Positions 52,945-62,350 of a stretch of 64,000 nucleotides of DNA are shown here, in pieces (positions within the stretch are counted from its first letter, which is position 1; the number at the start of each line of letters is the position of its first letter). The notes beneath the pieces are model-generated. The model made no database searches. It worked only from the letters and a program-made list of their open reading frames with translations, and was not told the DNA's origin. This stretch comes from an uncultured Oscillospiraceae bacterium (GTDB lineage: Bacteria; Bacillota; Clostridia; Oscillospirales; Ruminococcaceae). The stretch is from the NCBI GenBank assembly GCA_910589145.1, contig CAJUSD010000016.1, forward strand, positions 14,917-78,916. The letters run 5' to 3'. A program made the position numbers and the translations under genes.

Positions 52945-54267
52945 ATGAGTTTAGTTTCGTCTAACAAAACTGAGACCAATACTTACGAACTGCAAATTGC
53001 CATTGGCAGCGAAGAATTTGAAAGAGCTGTCGAAACAGCATACCGTAGAAATAAGAATAAGGTAAACGTCCCAGGCTTCCGCAAAGGGAAAGCCCCCCGC
53101 AGCTTTATTGAAAAAATGTACGGCGAAAGCTTTTTCTATGAGGAGGCTGTAAACAGCCTGTATCCAGCTGCTTATTCTTCTGCAATAGACGAAGCGGGTA
53201 TTGAGCCTGTTGACCGCGCCGATATTGAAATTACAGAAGTGAGCCGCGAAAGCGGTGTGGCTTTTAAAGCTACAGTAACAGTTAAACCGGAAGTTGAGAT
53301 TGCAAATTATAAGAATATTGCAGCAGCAAAGAACAAAGTTGAGATTACAGATAAGGAAGTTGATGCAGAAGTTCAGCGCCTGCGCGAACGCAACGCCCGG
53401 ATGGTTGATGTAGATGACCGTCCTGTAGAAAAAGGGGATAATGTTGTCATTGATTTTACCGGATATGTGGACGGGGAAACATTTGAAGGCGGCAGCGCGG
53501 AAAAATTCCCATTGACGATAGGCTCCAATCAGTTTATCCCTGGTTTTGAAGACCAAGTAATTGGGCACAATGTAGGGGAAGAATTTGATATTACTGTTAC
53601 ATTCCCGGAAGATTATCAGGCAAAGGAACTGCAGGGGCAGTCTACGGTATTTAAAATTAAGCTGCATGAGATTAAGACCCGAGAGCTGCCTGAGGTAGAC
53701 GACGAGTTTGTTAAGGATGTCAGCGAGTTTGACACATTGGACGAACTGAAAGCTGATCTGGTGAAAAAGTTGACGGAACGCGGCGAAAAAGCTGCTCAGG
53801 AAGCTTTTGAGAACCAGTTGATTGATACTGTTATCGGAAACATGACTGCGGAAATTCCTCAGTGCATGATCACATACAGCATAGATGAAATGGTACAGAA
53901 TTTCGAGTACCGCCTGCAAATGCAGGGGCTTGATTTAAAGACCTACCTGCAGTATGTTGGAATGGATCTGGAAGCTTTCCGTAAAACTTTCGCAGAACAG
54001 GCTGAGAAACAGGTAAAGATTCGTCTTGCACTGGAAAAGATTGGCCAGCTTGAAAACCTGGAAGCCAGCGAAGAAGAAATAGAAAGCAAATACGCGGAAC
54101 TGGCGAAAAATTATAATATGGAAGTTGAAAAGATCAAAGGGGTTATCCCTGCATCCGATGTGAAGCAGGATATTATTTCCCAGAAGGCAATCGACTTAGT
54201 GCGGGATACTGCCGTTGTCACCGAGGCAAAACCTGAACCAGCAGAAGAATCCACTGAAAATCAATAA
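52945..54267 (+). CDS. tig: Trigger factor
   Basis: 440 residues. The N-terminal ribosome-binding motif GFRKGKAPRSFIEKMYG, a central FKBP-like PPIase domain (GDNVVIDFTGYVDGETFEGG, GSNQFIPGFEDQVIGH) and a helical C-terminal chaperone domain. It meets nascent chains at the exit tunnel. AGGAGG precedes the ATG. First of tig-clpP-clpX. Confidence 0.97.
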   Translation: MSLVSSNKTETNTYELQIAIGSEEFERAVETAYRRNKNKVNVPGFRKGKAPRSFIEKMYGESFFYEEAVNSLYPAAYSSAIDEAGIEPVDRADIEITEVSRESGVAFKATVTVKPEVEIANYKNIAAAKNKVEITDKEVDAEVQRLRERNARMVDVDDRPVEKGDNVVIDFTGYVDGETFEGGSAEKFPLTIGSNQFIPGFEDQVIGHNVGEEFDITVTFPEDYQAKELQGQSTVFKIKLHEIKTRELPEVDDEFVKDVSEFDTLDELKADLVKKLTERGEKAAQEAFENQLIDTVIGNMTAEIPQCMITYSIDEMVQNFEYRLQMQGLDLKTYLQYVGMDLEAFRKTFAEQAEKQVKIRLALEKIGQLENLEASEEEIESKYAELAKNYNMEVEKIKGVIPASDVKQDIISQKAIDLVRDTAVVTEAKPEPAEESTENQ

Positions 54268-54349
54268 GGAATAGTAAGTCAGGGTTCAGAGTTTTAAGCT
54301 CAAGCTTGGGAAAAGGACGAACGGCGGCCGCTGACCACAAAGTTCAACT

Positions 54350-54412
54350 GCGCACAAAACGGCGGGGAGCACCCATTCGCTGAAAGGGAACGCATCCCGC
54401 CGATTGTGCGGC
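54350..54412 (+). promoter_or_regulatory. Long hairpin in the tig-clpP spacer
   Basis: CGCACAA (54351-) pairs with TTGTGCG (-54410), and CGGCGGG (54360-54366) with CCCGCCG (54396-54402), split by a small internal loop; the loop is 29 bases. It ends 8 bases before the clpP RBS. No T tract follows, so RNA processing or translation control is more likely than termination. Confidence 0.65.
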
Positions 54413-54433
54413 ATTTATCAGGAGGTGCTTTAT

Positions 54434-55015
54434 ATGGCCTTAGTGCCAATGGTAGTAGAACAAACCGGCAGAGGAGAACGTTCTTATGATATTTTCTCTC
54501 GACTGCTTAACGATCGTATTGTGATGCTCTGCGACGAGGTTAATGACGCGAGTGCAAGCCTTGTTGTAGCCCAGTTGCTGTATTTGGAAGGGCAGGACCC
54601 TGAAAAGGATATCCAGCTATATATTAATAGCCCCGGCGGGTCTGTTTCTGCTGGCCTTGCTATCTATGATACCATGCAGTATATTAAGTGCGATGTGTCC
54701 ACCATTTGTCTGGGGTTGGCTGCCTCTATGGGAGCTTTCCTTTTGGCAGGCGGTGCCAAAGGAAAGCGAATTGCTCTCCCGCACAGTGAGATTATGATCC
54801 ATCAGCCCTCTGGCGGTGCCAAAGGCCAGGCTACTGATGTGCAGATTCATGCTGAACAGATGCTCCGTATTAAAAAACAATTGAACGAAATGTTGGCGGA
54901 AAATACAGGCCGCACTTTGGAAGAAATTCAGAGGGATACAGAGCGTGACCACTTTATGACCGCAGAGGAGTCCAAAGAATACGGGATAATTGACAAAGTG
55001 ATTTACAAACATTAA
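54434..55015 (+). CDS. clpP: ATP-dependent Clp protease proteolytic subunit
   Basis: 193 residues. Catalytic triad at Ser98 (GLAASMGAF), His123 (MIHQPSGG) and Asp172, matching standard numbering. It forms the two-ring chamber used by ClpX and ClpE/C-type unfoldases, both encoded here. TAGGAGGTG sets the ATG at 54434; ten in-frame codons upstream are rejected. Confidence 0.98.
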   Translation: MALVPMVVEQTGRGERSYDIFSRLLNDRIVMLCDEVNDASASLVVAQLLYLEGQDPEKDIQLYINSPGGSVSAGLAIYDTMQYIKCDVSTICLGLAASMGAFLLAGGAKGKRIALPHSEIMIHQPSGGAKGQATDVQIHAEQMLRIKKQLNEMLAENTGRTLEEIQRDTERDHFMTAEESKEYGIIDKVIYKH

Positions 55016-55028
55016 GGTTGGTGTATCC

Positions 55029-56366
55029 ATGGCAAAGTTTAATGAAAGCCAAAATTTAAGATGCTCCTTCTGCGGGAAGCTCCAAAGCCAGGTAGAGCGT
55101 ATGATTGCTGGGCCAGGTGTGTGTATCTGCAACGAATGTATTGAGCTGTGCCTCAATGTTCTTGAGGATGCCCCAGCTCCCCACCGCGCTCCAGCCTCCG
55201 CCCGCAAAAAAGAAAAGGAAAAAGAAGAAGTAATCGTCCCACGCCCCATGGAGATTAAGCGTATATTGGATGAACATGTCATTGGACAGGATGAGGCAAA
55301 AAAATCCTTGGCAGTGGCGGTTTATAACCACTATAAACGTATCTTTTTTGGCGAGAATGATGATTCTGTTGAACTGCAGAAAAGCAATGTACTTCTTCTT
55401 GGTCCAACCGGCGTTGGCAAAACAGAACTTGCCCGGACTCTTGCCCGGATCCTTGATGTTCCTTTTGCGATTGCCGACGCTACTACTTTGACAGAAGCCG
55501 GATATGTGGGTGAGGATGTGGAAAATATCCTGCTGCGTTTAATCCAGGCTGCTGATTTCGATGTGGATAAAGCGCAAAGAGGAATCATCTACATTGATGA
55601 AATTGACAAGATTGCCCGCCGCTCTGAAAATCGTTCCATTACTAGGGATGTTAGCGGAGAAGGCGTTCAGCAGGCGCTGCTAAAGATTTTAGAGGGAACA
55701 GTTGCAAATGTCCCCCCGCAGGGAGGCAGGAAGCATCCCCAGCAGGAGTTTATTCAAATTGATACTACAAACATCCTCTTTATTTGCGGCGGGGCTTTTG
55801 ACGGTATTGAGAAAGTAATTGAGCGCCGTGTGGCTGTTTCTTCCATGGGGTTTGAGTCCTCACTGCGTTCTACCAAAGAAAGCGATCGAGACAACCTTTT
55901 AAGCCAGGTTACGCCTTATGATTTAGTGAAATTTGGGTTGATTCCAGAACTTGTAGGACGTATTCCTGTCATTACTACCTTGAAAGCTCTTGATATTGAT
56001 TCTCTGGTTCGGATTTTAAACGAGCCCAAGAATTCTATCATTAAACAATATGTCCAACTGTTTAAAATGGATGGGATTGAACTCTCTTTCCAGGATGAAG
56101 CTTTGCGGGCAGTTGCTTCACAGGCGATTGAACGCAAGACCGGTGCGAGGGGACTTAGGTCTGTTATTGAAGGAATATTAGGAGATCTAATGTTTACCTG
56201 TCCAAACGATCCTACTATTACTTCAGTAGTGATTACTGAGGATTATATCAGTGGGAAAGAATCTCAGCCAAAGTTTTCATATGATTCCACTCGCAAGCTG
56301 AATCCCATTACAGTTGGAATTCCGGCGAGGTCTAATGCTAAAAACAATCGGAAGACTTCCGTTTGA
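55029..56366 (+). CDS. clpX: ATP-dependent Clp protease ATP-binding subunit ClpX
   Basis: 445 residues. The N-terminal zinc domain CSFCGK...CICNECIELC, Walker A GPTGVGKTE, the pore-loop region TEAGYVGEDVE, Walker B IIYIDEIDKIAR and a ClpP-docking loop with IGF-like sequence near the centre. Length is slightly above 420 because of the tail. It starts 14 bases after clpP; the RBS is weak (AAGGTTGGTG). Confidence 0.97.
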   Translation: MAKFNESQNLRCSFCGKLQSQVERMIAGPGVCICNECIELCLNVLEDAPAPHRAPASARKKEKEKEEVIVPRPMEIKRILDEHVIGQDEAKKSLAVAVYNHYKRIFFGENDDSVELQKSNVLLLGPTGVGKTELARTLARILDVPFAIADATTLTEAGYVGEDVENILLRLIQAADFDVDKAQRGIIYIDEIDKIARRSENRSITRDVSGEGVQQALLKILEGTVANVPPQGGRKHPQQEFIQIDTTNILFICGGAFDGIEKVIERRVAVSSMGFESSLRSTKESDRDNLLSQVTPYDLVKFGLIPELVGRIPVITTLKALDIDSLVRILNEPKNSIIKQYVQLFKMDGIELSFQDEALRAVASQAIERKTGARGLRSVIEGILGDLMFTCPNDPTITSVVITEDYISGKESQPKFSYDSTRKLNPITVGIPARSNAKNNRKTSV

Positions 56367-56388
56367 TAAGCGCCGTGGCGTAAGGCTT

Positions 56389-56421
56389 GGCACCGCCCCA
56401 AACAGGGAGGCGGTGCCTTTT
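56389..56421 (+). terminator. Terminator of tig-clpP-clpX
   Basis: A perfect 9-bp stem, GGCACCGCC / GGCGGTGCC, with an 11-base loop, followed by TTTT. Confidence 0.88.
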
Positions 56422-56643
56422 CATTGCGAATATGAAAAACGTACAGGCGGGAAAGTTACCATACATTCCAAAGCAGGCCAATTTCCGTTAAAACTGGGCG
56501 GTTTATCCGAAAAAAGAGACAAAACAGCGGAAAAAAGAACAATTTTATGTGGAAAAATGCCTCAACTGTTTCCAAAAATGCTTTTTAAAGAAAAAAACGT
56601 AAAAATATTTACAAAATACAGACAAAAGCTTTCAATCCAGCAC

Positions 56644-56672
56644 TTGAAAAATAAAGAATACTTCGATATAAT
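56644..56672 (+). promoter_or_regulatory. Promoter of lon
   Basis: TTGAAA (56644-56649), a 17-base spacer, and TATAAT (56667-56672), with a leader of about 170 bases. Confidence 0.8.
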
Positions 56673-56847
56673 TTTAAAAACAGGAGTTTTTTAGTGGAGA
56701 TTTTAAAGAACTGTAAAATCCATCCTGTGAAAGTTCTTCTGCGCATATTCAAGCATTTTAGAAAATTCTTTTGGGTTGGACAAAGAGGATGCAGTCGAAC
56801 ATTGCACACAAATCTATACTGTTGTATATTGCGGAGGGGAGAAATCA

Positions 56848-59271
56848 ATGGAAGATAAGAAAAAAGAACTGCTCCAGCTCAAAGTGCCTATGTTAGCACT
56901 TAGAGGTTTGGTGCTGTATCCCAGAATGGTGCTTCATTTTGACGTAGGCAGGGAAAAGTCTATATTGGCGCTTAACGAGGCTATGTCCAAAAAGCAGCTT
57001 ATTTATCTGGTTGCTCAAAAAGATGTCCGTGACGACGATCCAAAAGCCGCCCAGCTATACCGGGTAGGGGTTGTTGCGCAGATTAAACAGATATTGAAAA
57101 CGCAAAGCGAAGCAGTTAAAGTACTTGTGGAAGGGAAATTCCGTGCAAAAACATTGGAAGTTGTGGAAAATGCCCCCTTCTATCAGGCAGTTGTACAGGA
57201 GTACCCCCTGAAACCCAATCGCGGCAGAACGTCTATGATGGCGAATGCTTTGATGCGTACCGTAAAAGATCAGTTTGACGAATATGTTTCACTGTCCCCC
57301 CGGATGCCAAGGGAATTGGTTATGTCTATTATGACAACCGATGATCCTGTTTTTCTGGTGGAGTTTATTGCAGGTAATATCCCGATCCGGGACGATCAGA
57401 AGCAGGAAATCCTGGAGGAATCCTCCATTACAAAACGCCTTGAACGAATGGCGGCAATCTTGGAAGCGGAAAACGAAATCCTTGAAGTAGAACATGATAT
57501 TTATGAAAAAGTCCGCGACCAGGTTGACAGGAACCAGAGGGAATATTACTTGCGGGAACAGATGAAAGCCATTTCAGCGGAACTTGGCGACGGGGAAGAC
57601 ACTGGGGATGATGTGTATCGATACCATGAAACAATTAAAAGGCTGGATATAGACCAGGAGTATAAGGATAAGCTCCATAAAGAAGCTGACAGGTTGATGA
57701 AAATGTCGGGAAGCAGCCAAGAGGCTGCGGTTATTCGGGGATATTTGGATAACGTGCTGGAACTCCCCTGGAACGAACGCACCAAAGATAAAATAGATGT
57801 GACAAAGGCTCAAAAACAACTGGATAAAGATCATTATGGTCTGACAAAAGTAAAAGAACGAATTTTAGAGGTTATGGCAGTACGGAAATTGTCACCGGAT
57901 ATCAAAGGACAGATTCTGTGCTTAGACGGTCCTCCCGGAGTGGGCAAAACATCTATTGCGAAATCAATTGCAAAGGCGATGGGGCGTAACTATGCGCGAA
58001 TTTCCCTTGGCGGTGTGCGGGATGAATCGGATATCCGCGGGCATCGCAAAACTTACATTGGTTCTATGCCAGGTCGGATTGTCAATGGGCTGAAACAGGC
58101 CAAAAGCAGAAATCCTGTTCTGTTGCTGGATGAAATAGATAAGCTTGGAAATGATTTCCGTGGGGATCCGGCTTCTGCTCTGCTGGAAGTATTGGACGCA
58201 GAACAGAATAACGCTTTCCGGGATCACTACATAGAGGTTCCCTTTGATTTGAGCGAAGTTCTGTTTATTGCTACAGCCAACGATTTAAACTCTGTCCCGC
58301 GTCCTCTATTAGACCGTATGGAAGTTATCTCCATCACCAGTTATACCAGAGAGGAGAAATTCCAGATTGCCCGCAGGCATCTGCTTCCAAAACAGATGAA
58401 ACGCCATGGCCTTAACAACAAAACCTTTAAACTGTCTGACGAGGCTGTTTATGGGCTGATTGATTTTTATTCCCGTGAGTCGGGCGTTCGCGGTTTAGAA
58501 CGTCTGCTGGCTTCCCTTTGTCGTAAAGCTGCAAAACAGATTGTTACCGGAAGCACTAAAGTCATGATTGATGGTGTGGATTTGGAGGAATTCCTGGGTC
58601 CTAAGAAATACCATCCAGAACGTATTGAGCTGGATGACGAAATCGGTATGGTGAATGGTTTGGCATGGACCTCTGTTGGCGGGGAAATGCTTCAAGTTGA
58701 AGTTTCTGTGCTGGAAGGTACCGGCAAACTGGAGCTGACCGGTTCTTTAGGCGATGTGATGAAGGAATCCGCCAAAGCCGCTGTTACCTATATTCGTTCT
58801 TGTGCGGAAAGGTATCATATTGATAAGGATTTTTATAAAAACAAAGACATTCATATTCATGTGCCGGAAGGTGCAGTCCCCAAGGATGGACCTTCTGCTG
58901 GCGTTACGATCTGTACAGCGGTAACTTCCGCTTTATCCGGTATTCCTGTACGCCGGGATGTGGCAATGACAGGTGAGATTACTTTGCGGGGCCGTGTGCT
59001 GCCTATTGGTGGTTTACGGGAAAAGACAATGGCGGCTTATCGGGCAGGGATTAAAACGGTTGTGATTCCAGAGGAGAACCTTTCCGATCTGGAAGAAGTT
59101 GATCCTGTAGTGAAGGATAGTATACGCTTTGTGACTGCTAAACAGATTGAAACGGTTCTGGATACAGCATTGGTTCGCCCTGTTGAGGAAGCAGAGATGG
59201 TTGTTGAAAAGGAAACACATCAGCCTATTGTTCCCCCGCAGGCAGCACCCCGCCCAGTGGCGGTGATTTAA
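56848..59271 (+). CDS. lon: ATP-dependent protease Lon
   Basis: 807 residues. The N-terminal substrate domain (VPMLALRGLVLYPRMV), AAA+ module with GPPGVGKTS, LGGVRDESDIRGHRKTYIGSMPGRI and LLDEIDK, and the protease domain with catalytic Ser in KDGPSAGVTICTA and Lys in GGLREKTMAA. The ATG at 56848 follows GGAGGGGAG; a TTG at 56776 is rejected. Its own promoter separates it from clpX. Confidence 0.97.
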   Translation: MEDKKKELLQLKVPMLALRGLVLYPRMVLHFDVGREKSILALNEAMSKKQLIYLVAQKDVRDDDPKAAQLYRVGVVAQIKQILKTQSEAVKVLVEGKFRAKTLEVVENAPFYQAVVQEYPLKPNRGRTSMMANALMRTVKDQFDEYVSLSPRMPRELVMSIMTTDDPVFLVEFIAGNIPIRDDQKQEILEESSITKRLERMAAILEAENEILEVEHDIYEKVRDQVDRNQREYYLREQMKAISAELGDGEDTGDDVYRYHETIKRLDIDQEYKDKLHKEADRLMKMSGSSQEAAVIRGYLDNVLELPWNERTKDKIDVTKAQKQLDKDHYGLTKVKERILEVMAVRKLSPDIKGQILCLDGPPGVGKTSIAKSIAKAMGRNYARISLGGVRDESDIRGHRKTYIGSMPGRIVNGLKQAKSRNPVLLLDEIDKLGNDFRGDPASALLEVLDAEQNNAFRDHYIEVPFDLSEVLFIATANDLNSVPRPLLDRMEVISITSYTREEKFQIARRHLLPKQMKRHGLNNKTFKLSDEAVYGLIDFYSRESGVRGLERLLASLCRKAAKQIVTGSTKVMIDGVDLEEFLGPKKYHPERIELDDEIGMVNGLAWTSVGGEMLQVEVSVLEGTGKLELTGSLGDVMKESAKAAVTYIRSCAERYHIDKDFYKNKDIHIHVPEGAVPKDGPSAGVTICTAVTSALSGIPVRRDVAMTGEITLRGRVLPIGGLREKTMAAYRAGIKTVVIPEENLSDLEEVDPVVKDSIRFVTAKQIETVLDTALVRPVEEAEMVVEKETHQPIVPPQAAPRPVAVI

Positions 59272-59302
59272 GAAAATGCAAAGCAAGGATCAAGCTATTG
59301 CG

Positions 59303-59485
59303 GATTAAAAAGGTTTCGGGTCCAGTGGGCTTTCCTCAAAAGCCCCCGACAGGTCCAGGACGGCGTCCTGGTCGCGCCCGCAGGCGCGAAATACCCCAGC
59401 CTGCTTAAAGAAAATAGAAACCTTACCTAAGAAACAGAAAACTAACCGTTTCATCCAACTCTGCAGAGTTGGACAGAGCCGAAAG
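59303..59485 (+). repeat. Dispersed repeat family R1, copy D, preceded by an inverted R3 fragment
   Basis: GGTCCAGGACGGCGTCCTGG, TCGCGCCCGCAGGCGCGAAA and TACCCC match copy B. GGATTAAAAAGGTTTCGG just before it is the complement of the R3 left part at 10575. The 334-base lon-engB gap otherwise holds a CCAACTCTGCAGAGTTGG palindrome (59455-59472) and a terminator. Confidence 0.65.
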
Positions 59486-59554
59486 TTCCTTCTTGCAGCC
59501 ATGATGGCGTACCTAGTGCCGAAAACTTTACAGTAAGATAATGTAAGACCGATA

Positions 59555-59583
59555 AAGCCCTCCCTTTTTAAAAGGAGGGCTTC
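59555..59583 (+). terminator. Terminator-like hairpin before engB
   Basis: AAGCCCTCC and GGAGGGCTT pair around an 11-base AT loop. It may end lon transcription; the T tract is short. It ends about 23 bases before the engB start. Confidence 0.65.
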
Positions 59584-59605
59584 ACCTTTGACAAGGAGTT
59601 TTTTT

Positions 59606-60202
59606 ATGAATTATCAAAACGTTGAATTTGAACGTTCCTTTGGCTTATCCAGCCAGCTTCCCATATCTGATTTACCTGAAATTGCTTTTGCAGGCCGTTC
59701 TAATGTAGGCAAATCATCCATGATTAACAAGCTCTTTAACCGCAAACGCCTCGCAAGGGTCAGTGCTACTCCCGGCAAAACTGCAACCGTGAACTTTTTC
59801 CATTTAGAAGGAATCCGGTTTGTGGATTTACCGGGCTATGGCTTTGCCAAAGTTTCCAAAAGTGAAAAGCAAAGATGGGCTGACTTAATGGAAGGATATT
59901 TTGATGGTTCCCGAAGCTTGGAATTGGTATTCCAGCTTGTAGATATGCGCCATCCACCATCCAAAGACGATTTGCATATGATAAATTTTTTAATCCAGCA
60001 GGAACTTCCTTTTGTAATTGTACTTACAAAAAAGGATAAGCTTTCTAAAAGAGAACAGGCGGAACGTTTGGAAGCATTAAAAACGGAAATACCATATGCA
60101 GAGCAAATTACTATGGTGCCTTTTTCCTCTGAAACTGGGGAGGGTGTAGAGGAAATCCGCCAGATTATTGATGAAATTGCCGGGGGGTTAACAGCAGAGT
60201 AA
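59606..60202 (+). CDS. engB: Ribosome biogenesis GTPase EngB/YsxC
   Basis: 198 residues. GRSNVGKSSMIN (G1), ATPGKTATVN (G2), VDLPGYGFAKVS (G3) and LTKKDKLSK (G4). Needed for 50S assembly in Firmicutes, and usually downstream of lon. CAAGGAG lies 9 bases before the ATG at 59606; the frame is open to a TTG at 59588 which is less likely. Confidence 0.96.
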   Translation: MNYQNVEFERSFGLSSQLPISDLPEIAFAGRSNVGKSSMINKLFNRKRLARVSATPGKTATVNFFHLEGIRFVDLPGYGFAKVSKSEKQRWADLMEGYFDGSRSLELVFQLVDMRHPPSKDDLHMINFLIQQELPFVIVLTKKDKLSKREQAERLEALKTEIPYAEQITMVPFSSETGEGVEEIRQIIDEIAGGLTAE

Positions 60203-60284
60203 AACAGTGTTTTCTGTCTTTACTTTTACGATTCACAATGATAAAATAGGGATATGGCAAACAAACACCAAAGGAGGAGCCACA

Positions 60285-60572
60285 ATGAACAGCAAAATCA
60301 AAGAACTTCCAGTTGAATTTTTATTCCAGGCTATATTAAAACTGGAAACATTGGAAGAATGTTATGATTTTTTTGAAGACCTTTGCACAATTCAGGAATT
60401 AAAAGCCTTATCCCAACGTATACAGGTGGCTAAAATGCTCAGCGATCATAAGGTATATAGTGAGATTGTTGAAGCAACAGGGGCAAGCACTGCCACTATC
60501 AGCAGGGTAAACCGTTCTCTTAGCTATGGATGCGACGGCTATAAAAAGGTTTTTGAAAGGCTGGACCAGTAA
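60285..60572 (+). CDS. TrpR-like YerC/YecD family DNA-binding protein
   Basis: 95 residues. The TrpR superfamily helix-turn-helix is visible: TIQELKALSQRIQVAKML, then YSEIVEATGASTATISRVNRSL. A transcriptional repressor role is inferred; regulon unknown. AAGGAGGAG precedes the ATG at 60285; 26 further open codons upstream are rejected. The stop overlaps the next start by one base. Confidence 0.9.
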   Translation: MNSKIKELPVEFLFQAILKLETLEECYDFFEDLCTIQELKALSQRIQVAKMLSDHKVYSEIVEATGASTATISRVNRSLSYGCDGYKKVFERLDQ

Positions 60573-61330
60573 TGGCAGGATATGGGGTTTTTTCCCGGTT
60601 TTATGACCGCTTGACGGAAAATGTAAATTATCCTGTAAGGGCAAGATATTTTGACCAGTTAATCCGCCGCTGGGCTGGACGGCCAGTTGAACTTTTGTTG
60701 GATTTGGCTTGTGGAACTGGTACATTATCTGTGGAACTGTCTAAACTGGGATATGATGTAATTGGGGCAGATGGATCGGAAGAAATGCTGGCTGCGGCAT
60801 TAGAAAAGAAAATGAAACACCAGGCAGATATTTTATTTGTATGCCAGGATATGGAAAACCTAGATTTATATGGTACAGTTGATGTTGTTGTCTGTGCATT
60901 GGACAGCCTGAACCATGTTACAAGCCCGGAAACTTTGCAGAAGATATTTAATCGGGTTTCGCTTTTTCTTGCGCCGGGTGGTTTATTTTTGTTCGATGTA
61001 AACAGTTTGTATAAGCATCGGGAGGTTTTAGCTGGTCAGACATTTGTTTATGATTATGGAGATATTTATTGTGTCTGGCAGAATACCTGTGAGGATGGGG
61101 AAACTGTTGAAATTTCCCTGGATATTTTTGAGCAGCTGGAAGACCGGAACGATTACCAAAGGTATTCGGAGTGTTTTTCAGAACGGGCATATTCCCATGA
61201 ACAGATACTGGGCTTTTTAAAGGAAAGCGGAATGGAGCTTTTAGCAGTATATGGGGATGACACGCTGGAGCCGCCCTCGGATATGTCTCAAAGGTTAATC
61301 TATGCAGCGGTTCAACCTAACCCGCGTTAG
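60572..61330 (+). CDS. Class I SAM-dependent methyltransferase
   Basis: 252 residues. An N-terminal YDRLTENVNY segment, motif I LLDLACGTGTLSVEL, acidic tip GADGS, and VVCALDSLNHV as motif IV, typical of the YqeM-like small methyltransferases. Substrate unknown. Its ATG overlaps the stop of the TrpR-like gene (TAATG), so the two are translationally coupled. Confidence 0.85.
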   Translation: MAGYGVFSRFYDRLTENVNYPVRARYFDQLIRRWAGRPVELLLDLACGTGTLSVELSKLGYDVIGADGSEEMLAAALEKKMKHQADILFVCQDMENLDLYGTVDVVVCALDSLNHVTSPETLQKIFNRVSLFLAPGGLFLFDVNSLYKHREVLAGQTFVYDYGDIYCVWQNTCEDGETVEISLDIFEQLEDRNDYQRYSECFSERAYSHEQILGFLKESGMELLAVYGDDTLEPPSDMSQRLIYAAVQPNPR

Positions 61331-61350
61331 AAAGGAGAAATAACGGATAT

Positions 61351-62241
61351 ATGGGGAAAATAGTCAGGATGATTTCCCAGGACGGCGGCGCTTTTTGTAT
61401 GGCTGTCGATTCTACGGATATGGCAGCGCAGGCGGAACAGTATCATAAAACATCAGCAGTTGTTACCGCGGCTTTGGGGCGTTTGCTGACAGCTGCTTCC
61501 ATGATGGGGATTTTGCTGAAAGGCGAAAGGGACAGCGTTACTCTCAGGCTGGCCGGAGACGGCCCTGCTGGAGTTTTAATTGCTGTATCGGATTCTCAGG
61601 GGAATGTGAAAGCTTACACAGGTAATTCAGTGGTGGAACTTCCGCTGAATTCCTACGGAAAACTTGATGTGTCGGGTGCAGTTGGGAAAAATGGCACCTT
61701 GACAGTCATTAAAGATTTAGGAATGAAAGAGCCTTATATTGGACAGACCCCCATTGTTTCCGGTGAAATTGCTGAAGATATTACCCATTATTTTGCTGTC
61801 AGCGAACAAACGCCGACGGTCTGTGCTTTGGGTGTTTTGGTAAACCCGGATTTAACGGTTCAAGCGGCTGGAGGCTTTTTGCTTCAACTTCTGCCAGGGG
61901 CAGAAGACGGGATTATTGGCCAGCTGGAGAAAAATATTGAGGGTTTGCCGCCGGTTTCCCGTATGATTGCGGACGGAGTTACACCAGAAGAAATTTGCCG
62001 GAAAGCTTTGAAAGGGTTTTCACCGGAACTTTTGGATACACAGGCAGCAGAATACAGGTGCGATTGCAGCAGGCAGAGGGTAGAACGCGCCCTCAGAAGT
62101 TTAGGGAAAGCAGAATTGGAACAAATGGCTGAAGAACAGGAAACAGTTCAGGTTGAATGTCATTTCTGCGATAAAAAATATATCTTTTCACGAAAAGAAA
62201 TTCTTCAATATGCCAGGAATCTTTCAGAGGACGGGATTTAA
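61351..62241 (+). CDS. hslO: Hsp33 redox-regulated chaperone
   Basis: 296 residues. The N-terminal substrate-binding domain (LTAASMMGILLKGERDSVTLRL; VGKNGTLTVIKDLGMKEPY) and the C-terminal zinc switch with CDCSRQR and CHFCDKKY (the four redox cysteines). Oxidation releases zinc and activates holdase function. AAAGGAG precedes the ATG. Likely the last gene of the engB-side transcript; no terminator was found after it. Confidence 0.95.
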   Translation: MGKIVRMISQDGGAFCMAVDSTDMAAQAEQYHKTSAVVTAALGRLLTAASMMGILLKGERDSVTLRLAGDGPAGVLIAVSDSQGNVKAYTGNSVVELPLNSYGKLDVSGAVGKNGTLTVIKDLGMKEPYIGQTPIVSGEIAEDITHYFAVSEQTPTVCALGVLVNPDLTVQAAGGFLLQLLPGAEDGIIGQLEKNIEGLPPVSRMIADGVTPEEICRKALKGFSPELLDTQAAEYRCDCSRQRVERALRSLGKAELEQMAEEQETVQVECHFCDKKYIFSRKEILQYARNLSEDGI

Positions 62242-62267
62242 TTATAAAAATTTTACCTTTTCTGACC

Positions 62268-62296
62268 TTGTTTTTTATATGAATTCACATTATAAT
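62268..62296 (+). promoter_or_regulatory. Promoter of rhaA
   Basis: TTGTTT (62268-62273), a 17-base spacer, and TATAAT (62291-62296). No clear operator palindrome was recognised. Confidence 0.75.
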
Positions 62297-62350
62297 TATT
62301 TTAAAGTCCTTACTGAAATGACGGACAAACTGAAAGGTGGTATAACAAAT

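Larger units (their letters stand above)
56367..56847 (+). other. clpX-lon intergenic region
   Basis: About 480 bases. It holds the clpX terminator, an AT-rich stretch with an open but unsupported frame continuing out of clpX, and the lon promoter. No repeat family member or RNA gene is seen, and no HrcA/CIRCE element. Confidence 0.5.

Noticed and set aside
56314..56694. 126-codon frame running from inside clpX through its terminator
   Set aside because: No RBS, crosses a strong terminator, and the sequence after it is AT-rich and non-protein-like.
62153..62350. 66-codon extension of L-rhamnose isomerase into hslO
   Set aside because: Runs through the rhaA promoter and overlaps the hslO zinc domain in another frame; the family start is at 62351.
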